DNA of 64,000 nt from Pacificoceanicola sp049803835 (lineage in GTDB: Bacteria > Pseudomonadota > Alphaproteobacteria > Rhodobacterales > Rhodobacteraceae), in NCBI RefSeq assembly GCF_049803835.1, contig NZ_JBNAGK010000015.1, forward strand, positions 85,223 through 149,222. Reading direction: 5' to 3'. Shown in pieces: positions 37,320 through 45,905 of this stretch. The notes beneath the pieces were generated by a model that saw nothing but the letters and a program-made list of their open reading frames with translations, was not told the DNA's origin and did no database searches. How positions within the stretch are numbered: the first letter of the stretch is position 1; every line of letters begins with the position of its first letter. Both the position numbers and the translations under genes were made by a program.

Positions 37320-38201
37320 ATGGACAGCGCACACAGCCCCGGCTTTTCCGCCCACAGCCTGACGCCGAACGGCGTTGACATCGCCTTTGAACGCGGCGGC
37401 TCCGGGCCGCCAGTTCTTCTGCTGCACGGTTTTCCGCAGACCCGTGCCATGTGGGCCGGGATCGCGCCGGTGTTGGCAGAGCATTACACCGTTATCGCCG
37501 CCGACCTGCGCGGCTATGGGGGCAGCGGCAAGCCGAAGGGCATGGAGAACTACAGTTTCCGCGCCATGGCGGCGGACATGGCTGCGCTGATGTCCGGTCT
37601 CGGGTTCGAGCGCTTCCACCTGATCGGCCACGACCGGGGCGGACGCACCGCGCACCGCCTTGCGCTCGACTTCCCAGACCAGGTCCAGAGCCTCACCGTC
37701 ATGGACATCGTCCCGACCCACCTGTTGCTCGACGACCTGACCAAGGAGGTGGCGAAGGCCTATTACCACTGGTTCTTCCTCGCCCAGCCCGAACCGTTCC
37801 CCGAAAACATGATCGCCGCCGATCCCGATGCCTTCTACCAATCCTGCCTGCTCGGCTGGGGTGCGGCAAAGCTCTCCGACTTCGACCCTGCGCAACTCGC
37901 CGCCTACCGCGCGGCATGGCACGATCCGGACACCCGACGCGCCATGTGCGACGATTACCGCGCCGCCATCGCGGTCGATTTCGCCCATGACGCGGCCGAC
38001 CTCGACCGCCGCGTGCCCTGCCCGGCCCTGGTGATGTACGGCGCGGACGGGGCCATGGCGAAGGCCTACGACGTGCCCGGAACCTGGGCGGACCGGCTTG
38101 CAGACATGCAAAGCGCCGCGATCCCCGGCGGACATTTCTTCCCGGACCAAAGCCCGAATCAGACGGCGCAGGCACTGCTGACCTTCCTCAAGACCCTTTA
38201 G
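37320..38201 (+). CDS. Alpha/beta hydrolase of the haloacetate (fluoroacetate) dehalogenase type
   Basis: A 293-residue alpha/beta hydrolase. The nucleophile is Asp105 in GHDRGGR rather than Ser, which points to a dehalogenase or epoxide hydrolase. Arg106 and Arg109 bind the carboxylate. His150-Trp151 (in YYHWFFLAQPEPFPE) and Tyr213 correspond to the halide pocket of fluoroacetate dehalogenase, His272 is the general base and Asp129 the likely acid. All of these match the characterised Rhodopseudomonas enzyme as I recall it. It lies 45 bases before the ABC permease genes, on the same strand. The natural substrate may be a haloacid, but only assay can tell. Confidence 0.85.
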   Translation: MDSAHSPGFSAHSLTPNGVDIAFERGGSGPPVLLLHGFPQTRAMWAGIAPVLAEHYTVIAADLRGYGGSGKPKGMENYSFRAMAADMAALMSGLGFERFHLIGHDRGGRTAHRLALDFPDQVQSLTVMDIVPTHLLLDDLTKEVAKAYYHWFFLAQPEPFPENMIAADPDAFYQSCLLGWGAAKLSDFDPAQLAAYRAAWHDPDTRRAMCDDYRAAIAVDFAHDAADLDRRVPCPALVMYGADGAMAKAYDVPGTWADRLADMQSAAIPGGHFFPDQSPNQTAQALLTFLKTL

Positions 38202-38246
38202 CGCAAGCCACTGGACCGCCTCGACAAGCCCGCCTAACGTGGCCTC

Positions 38247-39191
38247 ATGCTGGCCTACCTGACCCGCCGCCTGACCTCCCTGATCCTCAGCCTGGCCGTC
38301 GCTTCGCTGGTCATCTTCCTCGTGGTCGAAGTCGCCCCCGGCGATCCCGCCTCCTACATGCTTGGCCTCAACGCCCAGCCCGATACCGTCGCCGCCCTGC
38401 GTGCCGAACTCGGCCTCGATGTGCCACGCTGGGAGCGGTATTTCGCGTGGGTCGGCGGCATGCTGCAGGGGGACTTCGGCACCTCCTACACCTATCGTAC
38501 GCAGGTTTCCGACATGATCGCCGACCGGCTCTGGATCTCGCTGCCGCTCGCGCTCTTTGCCTTGACCCTGTCCACGCTCGTCGCCTTCCCGGCGGGCATC
38601 CTCGCCGCAGCGCACCGGGGCAAACCGGCGGATATGGGCGTCATGGCGGCGACGCAACTGGGCGTTGCCATCCCGAACTTCTGGTTCGCCATGCTGCTGG
38701 TGCTGCTCTTTGCCATCCGCCTGCGGATCATGCCCTCCGGCGGTTTTCCCGGCTGGGACGAACCACTCCTGGCCCTGCGGGCCCTCACCCTGCCCGCCAT
38801 CGCCCTCGCCCTGCCGCAAGCCGCGATTCTCGCCCGCGTCCTGCGCTCCTCGCTCATCGACGCGCTTGGCGAAGACTACATCCGCACCGCCCGCGCCAAG
38901 GGTCTCACGCGGGGACAGGCGCTCTGGCGCCACGGCCTGAGGAACGCGCTGATCCCGGTGCTGACGATCCTCGGGCTGCAATTCTCCTTTCTGCTGGCGG
39001 GGGCGATCATCATCGAACAGGTCTTCTACCTGCCGGGCCTCGGGCGGCTGATCTTCCAGTCGATCTCGCAACGTGACCTGATCGTGGTGGAAAGCGTGGT
39101 CATGCTGCTGGTCTTTGCCGTGATCCTGGTGAATTTCCTGACCGATCTCGCCTACGCGGTCGTGGACCCGAGACTGAGGCGCCGGGCATGA
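38247..39191 (+). CDS. ABC importer permease, DppB/OppB type
   Basis: A 314-residue inner-membrane permease with six predicted helices and the N-terminal MLAYLTRRLTSLILSLAVASLVIF typical of the DppB side. The EAA loop that contacts the ATPase lies near 205-245 (ALGEDYIRTARAKGLTRGQALWRHGLRNALIP). It overlaps the DppC-type gene by four bases. Together with the next two genes and the receptor at 34990 it forms a peptide/nickel-type importer. Confidence 0.94.
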   Translation: MLAYLTRRLTSLILSLAVASLVIFLVVEVAPGDPASYMLGLNAQPDTVAALRAELGLDVPRWERYFAWVGGMLQGDFGTSYTYRTQVSDMIADRLWISLPLALFALTLSTLVAFPAGILAAAHRGKPADMGVMAATQLGVAIPNFWFAMLLVLLFAIRLRIMPSGGFPGWDEPLLALRALTLPAIALALPQAAILARVLRSSLIDALGEDYIRTARAKGLTRGQALWRHGLRNALIPVLTILGLQFSFLLAGAIIIEQVFYLPGLGRLIFQSISQRDLIVVESVVMLLVFAVILVNFLTDLAYAVVDPRLRRRA

Positions 39192-40003
39192 ACCGCACGC
39201 TGCTCTTCGGCGCGTTGCTCACGGCGCTCTTTATCCTTGCCGCGCTGACCAGCCTCGTCTGGACACCTTACGACACCGAGGCCATGGTGATAGCGCAGCG
39301 TCTGAAGCCCCCCAGCGCCGCGCACCTCCTCGGCACCGACCACTTCGGGCGCGACATCCTCTCGCTGCTCATGGCCGGGGCGCGGACCTCCATCGCCGTG
39401 GCGCTGGTGGCGGTCGGCATCGGTATGGGCTTCGGCGTGCCGCTCGGCCTCACGGCCGCCGCCCGCCGCGGTGGTTTCGTCGACGAACTCATTTCCCGCG
39501 CGAACGATCTCATCTTCGCCTTCCCCAGCCTCGTCATCGCCATCCTGATCACCGCCATCTTCGGCCCCGGTGCGCTCAACGCCATCATCGCCATCGGGAT
39601 ATTCAACATCCCGGTCTTTGCCCGGCTCTCGCGCGGCGCGGCACTCTCGCTCTGGTCGCGCGATTTCATCCTCGCCGCGCGGACCGCCGGGAAGTCGAAG
39701 ACCCGCATCAGCGCGGAGCACATTCTGCCGAACATCCTGAACCTGCTGATCGTGCAGGGCACCATCCAGTTCTCCCTCGGCATCCTCGCCGAGGCCGGCC
39801 TGAGCTACGTCGGCCTTGGGGCACAACCGCCCATCCCCAGCTGGGGCCGGATGCTTGCCGACGCGCAAACCATGGTCGCCCTCGCGCCGCACGTCGCGCT
39901 GATGCCCGGTCTGGCCATCGTCTTCATGGTTCTTGGTCTCAACCTGCTCGGTGACGGCCTGCGCGACAGCCTCGATCCGAAACTGAAGGTCTTGCGGACA
40001 TGA
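39188..40003 (+). CDS. ABC importer permease, DppC/OppC type
   Basis: A 271-residue permease, the partner of the DppB-type subunit. One helix at 8-24 is followed by the DPPxxxHLLGTDxxGRD-like block, here APPSAAHLLGTDHFGRDI in essence (residues about 38-55). An EAA loop with FILAARTAGKSKTRISAEHILPNI lies near 158-180. The start and stop codons overlap neighbours by four bases on both sides, so translation is coupled. Confidence 0.94.
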   Translation: MNRTLLFGALLTALFILAALTSLVWTPYDTEAMVIAQRLKPPSAAHLLGTDHFGRDILSLLMAGARTSIAVALVAVGIGMGFGVPLGLTAAARRGGFVDELISRANDLIFAFPSLVIAILITAIFGPGALNAIIAIGIFNIPVFARLSRGAALSLWSRDFILAARTAGKSKTRISAEHILPNILNLLIVQGTIQFSLGILAEAGLSYVGLGAQPPIPSWGRMLADAQTMVALAPHVALMPGLAIVFMVLGLNLLGDGLRDSLDPKLKVLRT

Positions 40004-41649
40004 GCGACACTCCGACCGCCGCAAGCCAGACCGAGAGCGGGTTCTCCCACACAGGCGGGGCAACACCAATCCTCGACGTCGACGCGCTTGCACTTAGCAT
40101 CCACGGCAAACCGATCCTGAACGGGATCTCCCTGTCCCTGAGCGCTGGCGAGATCACCGCGCTGACCGGCGAATCCGGCTCCGGCAAGTCGATGACGGCG
40201 CTGGCAGCGATGGGCCTGTTGCCCGACAACGCCAAAGCCACGGGCCGCATCACCTTTCAAGGCCGGAACCTCCTCGACCTGCGGGAGAAGGAACTCACGA
40301 AAATACGCGGCCAGCAGATCGGCATGATCTTCCAGGAGCCTATGACCGCGCTGAACCCGCTCCAGACCATTGGCGCGCAGGTCTCGGAGACGCTGCGCAT
40401 TCATCGCTACGCGGGCGACATCGCTGAAAAGACCCGCGCAACCCTGGCAAAAGTCGGTCTCGACCTGCCGCTCTCGCGCTATCCGCACGAATTGTCCGGC
40501 GGCCAGCGCCAGCGTGTCGCCATCGCCATGGCCATCGTGCTGCGCCCGGCCCTGCTGATCGCCGACGAGCCGACCACGGCGCTGGATGTGACGACGCAGG
40601 CGCAGATCCTCGACCTGCTGAAAACGCTGGTTAAATCCGAGGGTATGGCGCTGATGATGATCACCCATGATCTCGCGGTGGTGGCGGAAATGGCGGACCA
40701 TATCGCGGTGATGCAGAACGGCGCGATCGTCGAACAGGCGCCCACGGCGCAGCTCTTCAAACAGATGAACCACCCCTATACCCGCCAACTCTTCGAAGCC
40801 TCGAAGCACAAGGCGGACTTGCCCGAACCCGCGCCGGGCGAGCCTCTGCTGCAGGTGACGAACGTCACCCGAGACTACCCCCTGCCGCGCTCGCGGCCCT
40901 TCGCGAAGCGGATCCACGTCCGGGCGGTGGACGACGTCAGCTTCGACATCCGCACCGGCGAGCGTGTCGGTCTCGTCGGCGAATCCGGCTGCGGCAAGTC
41001 GACCCTGACCCGGGCCATTCTCGGGCTGGAAAAGACCCAGGGCGGTGCCATCACCTTGAACGGCGCCCCTGTTTTCAGCCACGGCAAACCGAACCCTGAG
41101 ATCCAGCGCCAGATGCAGGTGGTGTTCCAGGACCCATACGGCAGTTTCAACCCACGCCACCGCGTCTCGCGGCTGGTCACCGAGCCATTCCACCTGCTCG
41201 ATGTGCCTCCGACCGGATACGAGCGGGACAAGGCCATAGCCGACGCCCTCACGGCTGTCGGGCTGACCCCGGACGACCAGCATCGGCACATCCACGCCTT
41301 TTCCGGCGGCCAGCGGCAGCGTATCGCCATCGCCCGGGCCCTGATCATCCGCCCGAAACTGATCGTGTTCGACGAGGCGGTCTCGGCACTGGATGTGCGC
41401 GTGCGGGCGACGATCCTCGATCTCATGGCCACCCTCAGCCGGCAATACCGGCTGGCCTACCTGTTCATCTCGCACGACCTGAGCGTCGTCCGCTCGATCA
41501 CCGACCGCGTGCTCGTCATGCGCCAGGGCCGGATCGTCGAAGAAGGCCCGACGCAGAAGGTCTTCGACGCTCCGGAACATCCCTATACCCAAACCCTTCT
41601 GGCCGCCGCGCCGCGCCTGCCCGACATCGGAGACGTCCATGCTGCCTGA
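40000..41649 (+). CDS. Double ATP-binding protein of the peptide-type ABC importer (DppD-DppF fusion)
   Basis: A 549-residue protein with two complete ABC ATPase halves. The first has Walker A near 58-66 (GESGSGKS), the LSGGQRQR signature near 166 and IADEPTTALD after it. The second has Walker A GESGCGKS near 327, FSGGQRQR near 434 and VFDEAVSALD near 455. DppD and DppF are normally separate proteins; the fusion is common in alphaproteobacterial importers. It overlaps the DppC-type gene by four bases and the aldehyde dehydrogenase by eleven. Confidence 0.94.
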   Translation: MSDTPTAASQTESGFSHTGGATPILDVDALALSIHGKPILNGISLSLSAGEITALTGESGSGKSMTALAAMGLLPDNAKATGRITFQGRNLLDLREKELTKIRGQQIGMIFQEPMTALNPLQTIGAQVSETLRIHRYAGDIAEKTRATLAKVGLDLPLSRYPHELSGGQRQRVAIAMAIVLRPALLIADEPTTALDVTTQAQILDLLKTLVKSEGMALMMITHDLAVVAEMADHIAVMQNGAIVEQAPTAQLFKQMNHPYTRQLFEASKHKADLPEPAPGEPLLQVTNVTRDYPLPRSRPFAKRIHVRAVDDVSFDIRTGERVGLVGESGCGKSTLTRAILGLEKTQGGAITLNGAPVFSHGKPNPEIQRQMQVVFQDPYGSFNPRHRVSRLVTEPFHLLDVPPTGYERDKAIADALTAVGLTPDDQHRHIHAFSGGQRQRIAIARALIIRPKLIVFDEAVSALDVRVRATILDLMATLSRQYRLAYLFISHDLSVVRSITDRVLVMRQGRIVEEGPTQKVFDAPEHPYTQTLLAAAPRLPDIGDVHAA

Positions 41650-43075
41650 CTTGCCCTTCGACACCGCTCGCATGCTCATCGGCGGCCAGTGGCGACCCGC
41701 CCGCCAGACCCTGACGCTCTGCGATCCCTCGACCGCCGCACCCCTGTGCCAGATTGCGCGCGGCACAGCGGACGACATAGACGAAGCGGTCAGGGCCGCG
41801 CAGGCGAGCCGCGACGGCGCCTGGGGGCGGACCACCGCCGCGGAGCGTGGACGCATCCTGTCCCGGCTCGGGCGTCTGGTGCAGGAGCACGCGGAGCAGC
41901 TGACGACACTGGAAACACTCGACGTCGGCAAACCCGTGTCCCAGTCCCGCGCCGACGCTGCCGCGCTCGCGCGGTACTGCGAGTTCTACGGCGGCGCGGC
42001 GGACAAGGTACACGGCGAGACGATCCCGTACATGAACGGCTACACTGTCTACACGCTGCGCGAGCCGCACGGGGTGACAGGGCATATCGTGCCGTGGAAC
42101 TACCCGATGCAGATCATCGGCCGCTCCGTCGGCGCGGCGCTCGCCATGGGCAACGCCTGCGTGCTGAAGCCGGCAGAGGACGCCTGCCTGACAGCGCTGT
42201 ACTTCTGCTGGCTTGCGGACCAGGCGGGCCTGCCCGCCGGGGCGTTGGGCATCGTACCGGGGCTGGGCGCCGAAGCGGGGGCGGCTCTGGCGGCGCATCC
42301 GGGCATCCAGCACCTGAGCTTCACCGGCTCCGTCGCCACCGGCGCGTCGGTGCAGGTCGCGGCAGCGGCAAACGTCGTGCCGGTGACGCTGGAACTGGGC
42401 GGCAAGTCGCCACAAATCGTGTTCGAGGATGCCAACCTCGACGCCGCCCTGCCCTTCCTCGTGAACGCCGGGCTGCAGAACGCCGGGCAGACCTGCTCAG
42501 CCTCCTCCCGCATCCTTGTCCACCTCTCCCGTTTCGACGAGGTGGCCGAACGCATGGGTGAAGCCTACCGCGGCAAGCGGATCGGACCCGCTGTGGACGA
42601 TCCGGACATCGGCCCGCTGATCAATGCACGTCAAAAGGAACGTGTGGAAGGATTTCTCGCCCGCGCCTCCGGTTTACCGCTGCTCGCGGAAGCCGCCGCC
42701 CCGGGTGGCCCGGGCCACTTCGTACCCGCCCTTCTTTTTGGCCCCGTTCCGCCGGATCATCCGCTGGCGCAGGACGAAATTTTCGGCCCGGTGCAGGTGT
42801 TGATTCCGTTCGAGACGGAAGACGAAGCCGTGACCATCGCAAACGGGACCGATTACGGCCTTGTCGCCTCGGTATGGACCGAAAATGGCGCACGCCAGAT
42901 GCGTCTGGCCAGGGCGCTGCGATCCGGTCAGGTCTTCATCAACAATTACGGCGCGGGTGGCGGCGTGGAATTGCCCTTTGGCGGTGTCGGCAAAAGCGGG
43001 CATGGACGGGAAAAGGGATTCGAGGCCTTGTATGGCTTTTCGACCCTGAAGACCGTCGCGGCCTATCATGGCTAG
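41639..43075 (+). CDS. NAD(P)-dependent aldehyde dehydrogenase
   Basis: A 478-residue aldehyde dehydrogenase with all catalytic elements: Lys177 in LKPAE, the FTGS cofactor loop near 228-231, Glu252 in LELGGKSP, and the nucleophile Cys286 in NAGQTCSA. It is closest in look to betaine-aldehyde or gamma-aminobutyraldehyde dehydrogenases, but the substrate cannot be fixed. It overlaps the ABC ATPase gene, which ties oxidation of an aldehyde to the imported compound. Confidence 0.92.
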   Translation: MLPDLPFDTARMLIGGQWRPARQTLTLCDPSTAAPLCQIARGTADDIDEAVRAAQASRDGAWGRTTAAERGRILSRLGRLVQEHAEQLTTLETLDVGKPVSQSRADAAALARYCEFYGGAADKVHGETIPYMNGYTVYTLREPHGVTGHIVPWNYPMQIIGRSVGAALAMGNACVLKPAEDACLTALYFCWLADQAGLPAGALGIVPGLGAEAGAALAAHPGIQHLSFTGSVATGASVQVAAAANVVPVTLELGGKSPQIVFEDANLDAALPFLVNAGLQNAGQTCSASSRILVHLSRFDEVAERMGEAYRGKRIGPAVDDPDIGPLINARQKERVEGFLARASGLPLLAEAAAPGGPGHFVPALLFGPVPPDHPLAQDEIFGPVQVLIPFETEDEAVTIANGTDYGLVASVWTENGARQMRLARALRSGQVFINNYGAGGGVELPFGGVGKSGHGREKGFEALYGFSTLKTVAAYHG

Positions 43076-43108
43076 ATCGGTTTCACCGTGCTTGCGCCCG
43101 GCGACCGA

Positions 43109-43185
43109 CGCGCGGGTCCTTCGGACCCGCGCGGGAAGCGCCCATCGGGCGCTCGGGGCAACGCCCCGCGTGACCGCAGGTCACG
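43109..43185 (+). repeat. Four contiguous mini-hairpins
   Basis: Four perfect inverted repeats, each with a three-base loop, follow each other with almost no spacer. Their stems are 11 bp (43109-43133, loop TTC), 7 bp (43137-43153, loop ATC), 6 bp (43154-43168, loop AAC) and 7 bp (43169-43185, loop GCA). They lie between the aldehyde dehydrogenase stop and the first SDR gene. The arrangement looks like a composite REP-type element or an mRNA-stabilising or terminating structure. Confidence 0.85.
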
Positions 43186-43264
43186 ACTCCCCGTGAATGG
43201 TATACCAGATTCCGCTGGACGTCGGTCCGGCGCCTCGCCAAGCTGCACGCCGGGAGGACACAGA

Positions 43265-43993
43265 ATGAGATTTGAGAACCGCACAGCCATCATCACCGGC
43301 GGCGCGTCCGGCATCGGTCTTGCCATCGCGCGGCGCATGGCTTCGGAGGGTGCCCTCGTGACGCTCTGGGATATCAGCGAGGCAAACCTGGCGGCGGCGG
43401 CCACCGGCGGACTGAGGGGACGGCAGATCGACGTTACCGATGCCGCAGCGGTCGAAGCGGCCATGGCCGAAGACAAGGCCGCCATGGGCGGGCTCGACAC
43501 GCTGGTCTGTTCCGCCGGGATCACAGGGCCGAATGTCAGCGTGATCGACTATCCTCTGGAAGACTGGCACAGAGTACAGCGGCTGAACGTCGACGGCGTC
43601 TTTTACTGCAACAAGTATGCCGCAACCCTGATGCGGCAGCAGGGGTTCGGCCGGATCGTCAACATCGCCTCCATCGCGGGCAAGGAGGGGAACCCCAATG
43701 CCTCGGCGTATTCCGCGTCGAAAGCGGCGGTGATCGGCCTGACGAAATCGCTGGGCAAGGAGTTTTGCGATACGCAGATCACCGTCAACGCGGTGGCCCC
43801 GGCCGCCGTGGAAAGTCCGATCTTCGAGCAGATGACGCCGGAGTTCATCGCCTTCATGAAGTCGAAGATCCCGATGAACCGCTTCGGCACGCCGGAGGAG
43901 ATTGCCGCGATGGTCTGCTGGCTGGCATCGCGCGAGGCGTCCTTTGCCACCGGCGCGGTCTTCGATCAGTCCGGCGGGCGGGCAACGTACTAA
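43265..43993 (+). CDS. SDR-family oxidoreductase (first of two)
   Basis: A 242-residue classical short-chain dehydrogenase. The cofactor motif TGGASGIG is at 11-18, CSAG takes the place of NNAG near 82-85, the catalytic Ser is at 136 and Tyr149/Lys153 are in YSASK. Asp36 after the second strand suggests NAD preference. The closest look-alikes are 3-oxoacyl-ACP reductase-type or sugar/alcohol dehydrogenases. A GGAGG ribosome site precedes the ATG. It is followed after 12 bases by a second SDR gene. Confidence 0.9.
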   Translation: MRFENRTAIITGGASGIGLAIARRMASEGALVTLWDISEANLAAAATGGLRGRQIDVTDAAAVEAAMAEDKAAMGGLDTLVCSAGITGPNVSVIDYPLEDWHRVQRLNVDGVFYCNKYAATLMRQQGFGRIVNIASIAGKEGNPNASAYSASKAAVIGLTKSLGKEFCDTQITVNAVAPAAVESPIFEQMTPEFIAFMKSKIPMNRFGTPEEIAAMVCWLASREASFATGAVFDQSGGRATY

Positions 43994-44005
43994 GGGAGGA
44001 AAATC

Positions 44006-44746
44006 ATGCGTCTGGAAGGAAAATGTGCGATCGTCACCGGGGCCGGTTCGGGTTTTGGCGCGGGGATTGCCCGGCGGTTCATAGCGGAAGGCGCTCAAGT
44101 CATGGTGGCCGACATCCGGGAGGACTTTGCCCGGGCCGTCTCCGAGGAATACGGCGGGATCGCGCACGCCGTGAACGTGGCCGATGGCGCGGGCGTGTCG
44201 GCGATGATTGAGCGGGCCATAGAGGTCATGGGCCAGGTCGACATCCTCGTGAACAACGCCGGGGTGACGCATCTGCCCGCGCCGCTGGAGACGATCTCCG
44301 AGGAGGATTTCGACCGGGTCATGGCGGTGAACTGCAAGTCCATCTACCTGACCGCGCGCGCCCTAGTGCCGCATCTCAAGGCACGCGGCACGGGAACCAT
44401 CCTCAACATTTCGTCGACCGCGGGCCTGTCGCCGCGACCGAACCTGAACTGGTACAATGCCAGCAAAGGCTGGGTGAATACGGCGACCAAGACCATGGCG
44501 GTCGAACTGGCGCCCTTCGGCCTGCGGGTGAACGCGCTGAACCCGGTGGCGGGGGAGACCCCACTGCTCAAAAGCTTCATGGGCGAGGACACGCCGGAGA
44601 TGCGGGCAAAGTTTCTCTCCACCATTCCCTTGGGCCGGTTTTCCACGCCGGAGGACATGGCGAATGCGGCGTTGTATCTGTGCTCCGACGAAGCCAGCAT
44701 GGTGACGGGTGTCTGCATGGAAGTGGACGGGGGTCGGTGTATTTGA
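44006..44746 (+). CDS. SDR-family oxidoreductase (second of two)
   Basis: A 246-residue classical SDR. TGAGSGFG is at 11-18, Asp36 follows strand 2 (NAD-type), NNAG is near 83-86, Ser136/137 follow, and Tyr150/Lys154 are in YNASK. The AGGGAGG before the start gives strong translation. It is similar in length to the preceding SDR but clearly divergent in sequence, so the pair probably handles two steps or two stereoisomers of one pathway with the adjacent aldehyde dehydrogenase. Confidence 0.9.
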   Translation: MRLEGKCAIVTGAGSGFGAGIARRFIAEGAQVMVADIREDFARAVSEEYGGIAHAVNVADGAGVSAMIERAIEVMGQVDILVNNAGVTHLPAPLETISEEDFDRVMAVNCKSIYLTARALVPHLKARGTGTILNISSTAGLSPRPNLNWYNASKGWVNTATKTMAVELAPFGLRVNALNPVAGETPLLKSFMGEDTPEMRAKFLSTIPLGRFSTPEDMANAALYLCSDEASMVTGVCMEVDGGRCI

Positions 44747-44852
44747 GGCGGCAGAGCGCCGAGGCTTTCCATCGGAGGCCAGCTTCGCTGGACTGTCGGC
44801 AAGGCGGCCCGCGGCATTCCGGACGCGCGAAGCGAGCCTGAAGGAGGCGACC

Positions 44853-45857
44853 ATGAAACCCGGCCCGAGCAATCTCATCACCGATGTGACCGGCCTCAGG
44901 GTTGGCAACGCGTCGGACGCGACCATCAAGTCCGGCACGACGGTGCTGACGGCGGACCGGCCTTTCATCGCATCCGTCTGCGTCATGGGCGGAGCGCCGG
45001 GCACGCGGGAGACCGACCTGCTCGCGCCGGACAAGACGGCGCCGGGCGTCGACGCGCTGGTGCTGTCGGGTGGCAGTGCCTTCGGCCTTGCCGCCGCGCA
45101 GGGGGTCATGGATGAACTCCACCGCATGGGGCGCGGCTTTCCGGTGTTGTCGGCCCGGGTGCCCATCGTGCCCGCCGCGATTCTGTTCGACCTGTTGAAC
45201 GGAGGGCAGAAGGGTTGGGCTGAGAACCCCTATCCAGCGCTGGGGCAGCAGGCGCTCCGCGCCGCCGCGCGGACTTTCGACATCGGCTCCCATGGCGCGG
45301 GCACCGGCGCCCAGACGGCACAGCACAAGGGTGGGCTCGGGTCGGCCAGCGTGGTGCTGGAGGATGGCACGACGGTCGGCGCTCTGGTGGCGGTGAACCC
45401 GATGGGCAGCGTCACGACACCGTCAGGGCAGCATTTCTGGGCAGCGTCGGCGGAGATGGACGCAGAGTTCGGCGGGCTGGGCCCCGACCCTGCCGCCGGC
45501 TTCCAGCCGCTGCCGCCAAGCCGCAAGCTTGCCGCCATGGCCGCGCTCGGCAACACCACGATCGCCATCGTCGCCACGGACGCCGCGTTGGACAAGGCCC
45601 AGTGCCATCGTATGGCAACAGCGGCGCATGATGGGATGGCGCGGGCGATCCAGCCAAGTCACAGCCCGCTCGACGGCGATATTGTCTTTGCTGCCAGCAC
45701 CGGGTCGCGCCCGCTCGACGCAACGGAGATCCTTCTGCCGATTCTGGGTCATGCCGCCAGCCTTTGCCTCGCCCGGGCCATTGCGCGGGCAGTCTGGGAG
45801 GCGACGCCAGCGCCGGGGGACACCCTGCCCACGCTGCGGCAGTCGCTCGGCCGGTAA
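44853..45857 (+). CDS. P1-family peptidase (DmpA-like aminopeptidase)
   Basis: A 334-residue Ntn-type hydrolase of the DmpA/BapA family, which self-cleaves to free an N-terminal Ser and then removes N-terminal residues or hydrolyses beta-peptides and amides. The expected cleavage is Gly163-Ser164 within KGGLGSAS. Other family marks are ITDVTGLRVGN at the start and the LVLSGGSAFGLAAAQGV block. AAGGAGG precedes the ATG. Its place after a peptide-type importer and oxidoreductases suggests it processes the imported compound. Confidence 0.9.
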   Translation: MKPGPSNLITDVTGLRVGNASDATIKSGTTVLTADRPFIASVCVMGGAPGTRETDLLAPDKTAPGVDALVLSGGSAFGLAAAQGVMDELHRMGRGFPVLSARVPIVPAAILFDLLNGGQKGWAENPYPALGQQALRAAARTFDIGSHGAGTGAQTAQHKGGLGSASVVLEDGTTVGALVAVNPMGSVTTPSGQHFWAASAEMDAEFGGLGPDPAAGFQPLPPSRKLAAMAALGNTTIAIVATDAALDKAQCHRMATAAHDGMARAIQPSHSPLDGDIVFAASTGSRPLDATEILLPILGHAASLCLARAIARAVWEATPAPGDTLPTLRQSLGR

Positions 45858-45875
45858 GCACATCCCGACCATGAC

Positions 45876-45902
45876 GATAATTTTAGACTAAAATTATCCT
45901 CA
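45876..45902. terminator. TTTTA-GAC-TAAAA palindrome between P1 peptidase and sseB
   Basis: GATAATTTTA pairs perfectly with TAAAATTATC around a GAC loop, next to CTCACC. It lies between two converging stop codons and probably terminates both. It matches the structure at 24681 in core, loop and flank. Confidence 0.65.
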
Positions 45903-45905
45903 CCT

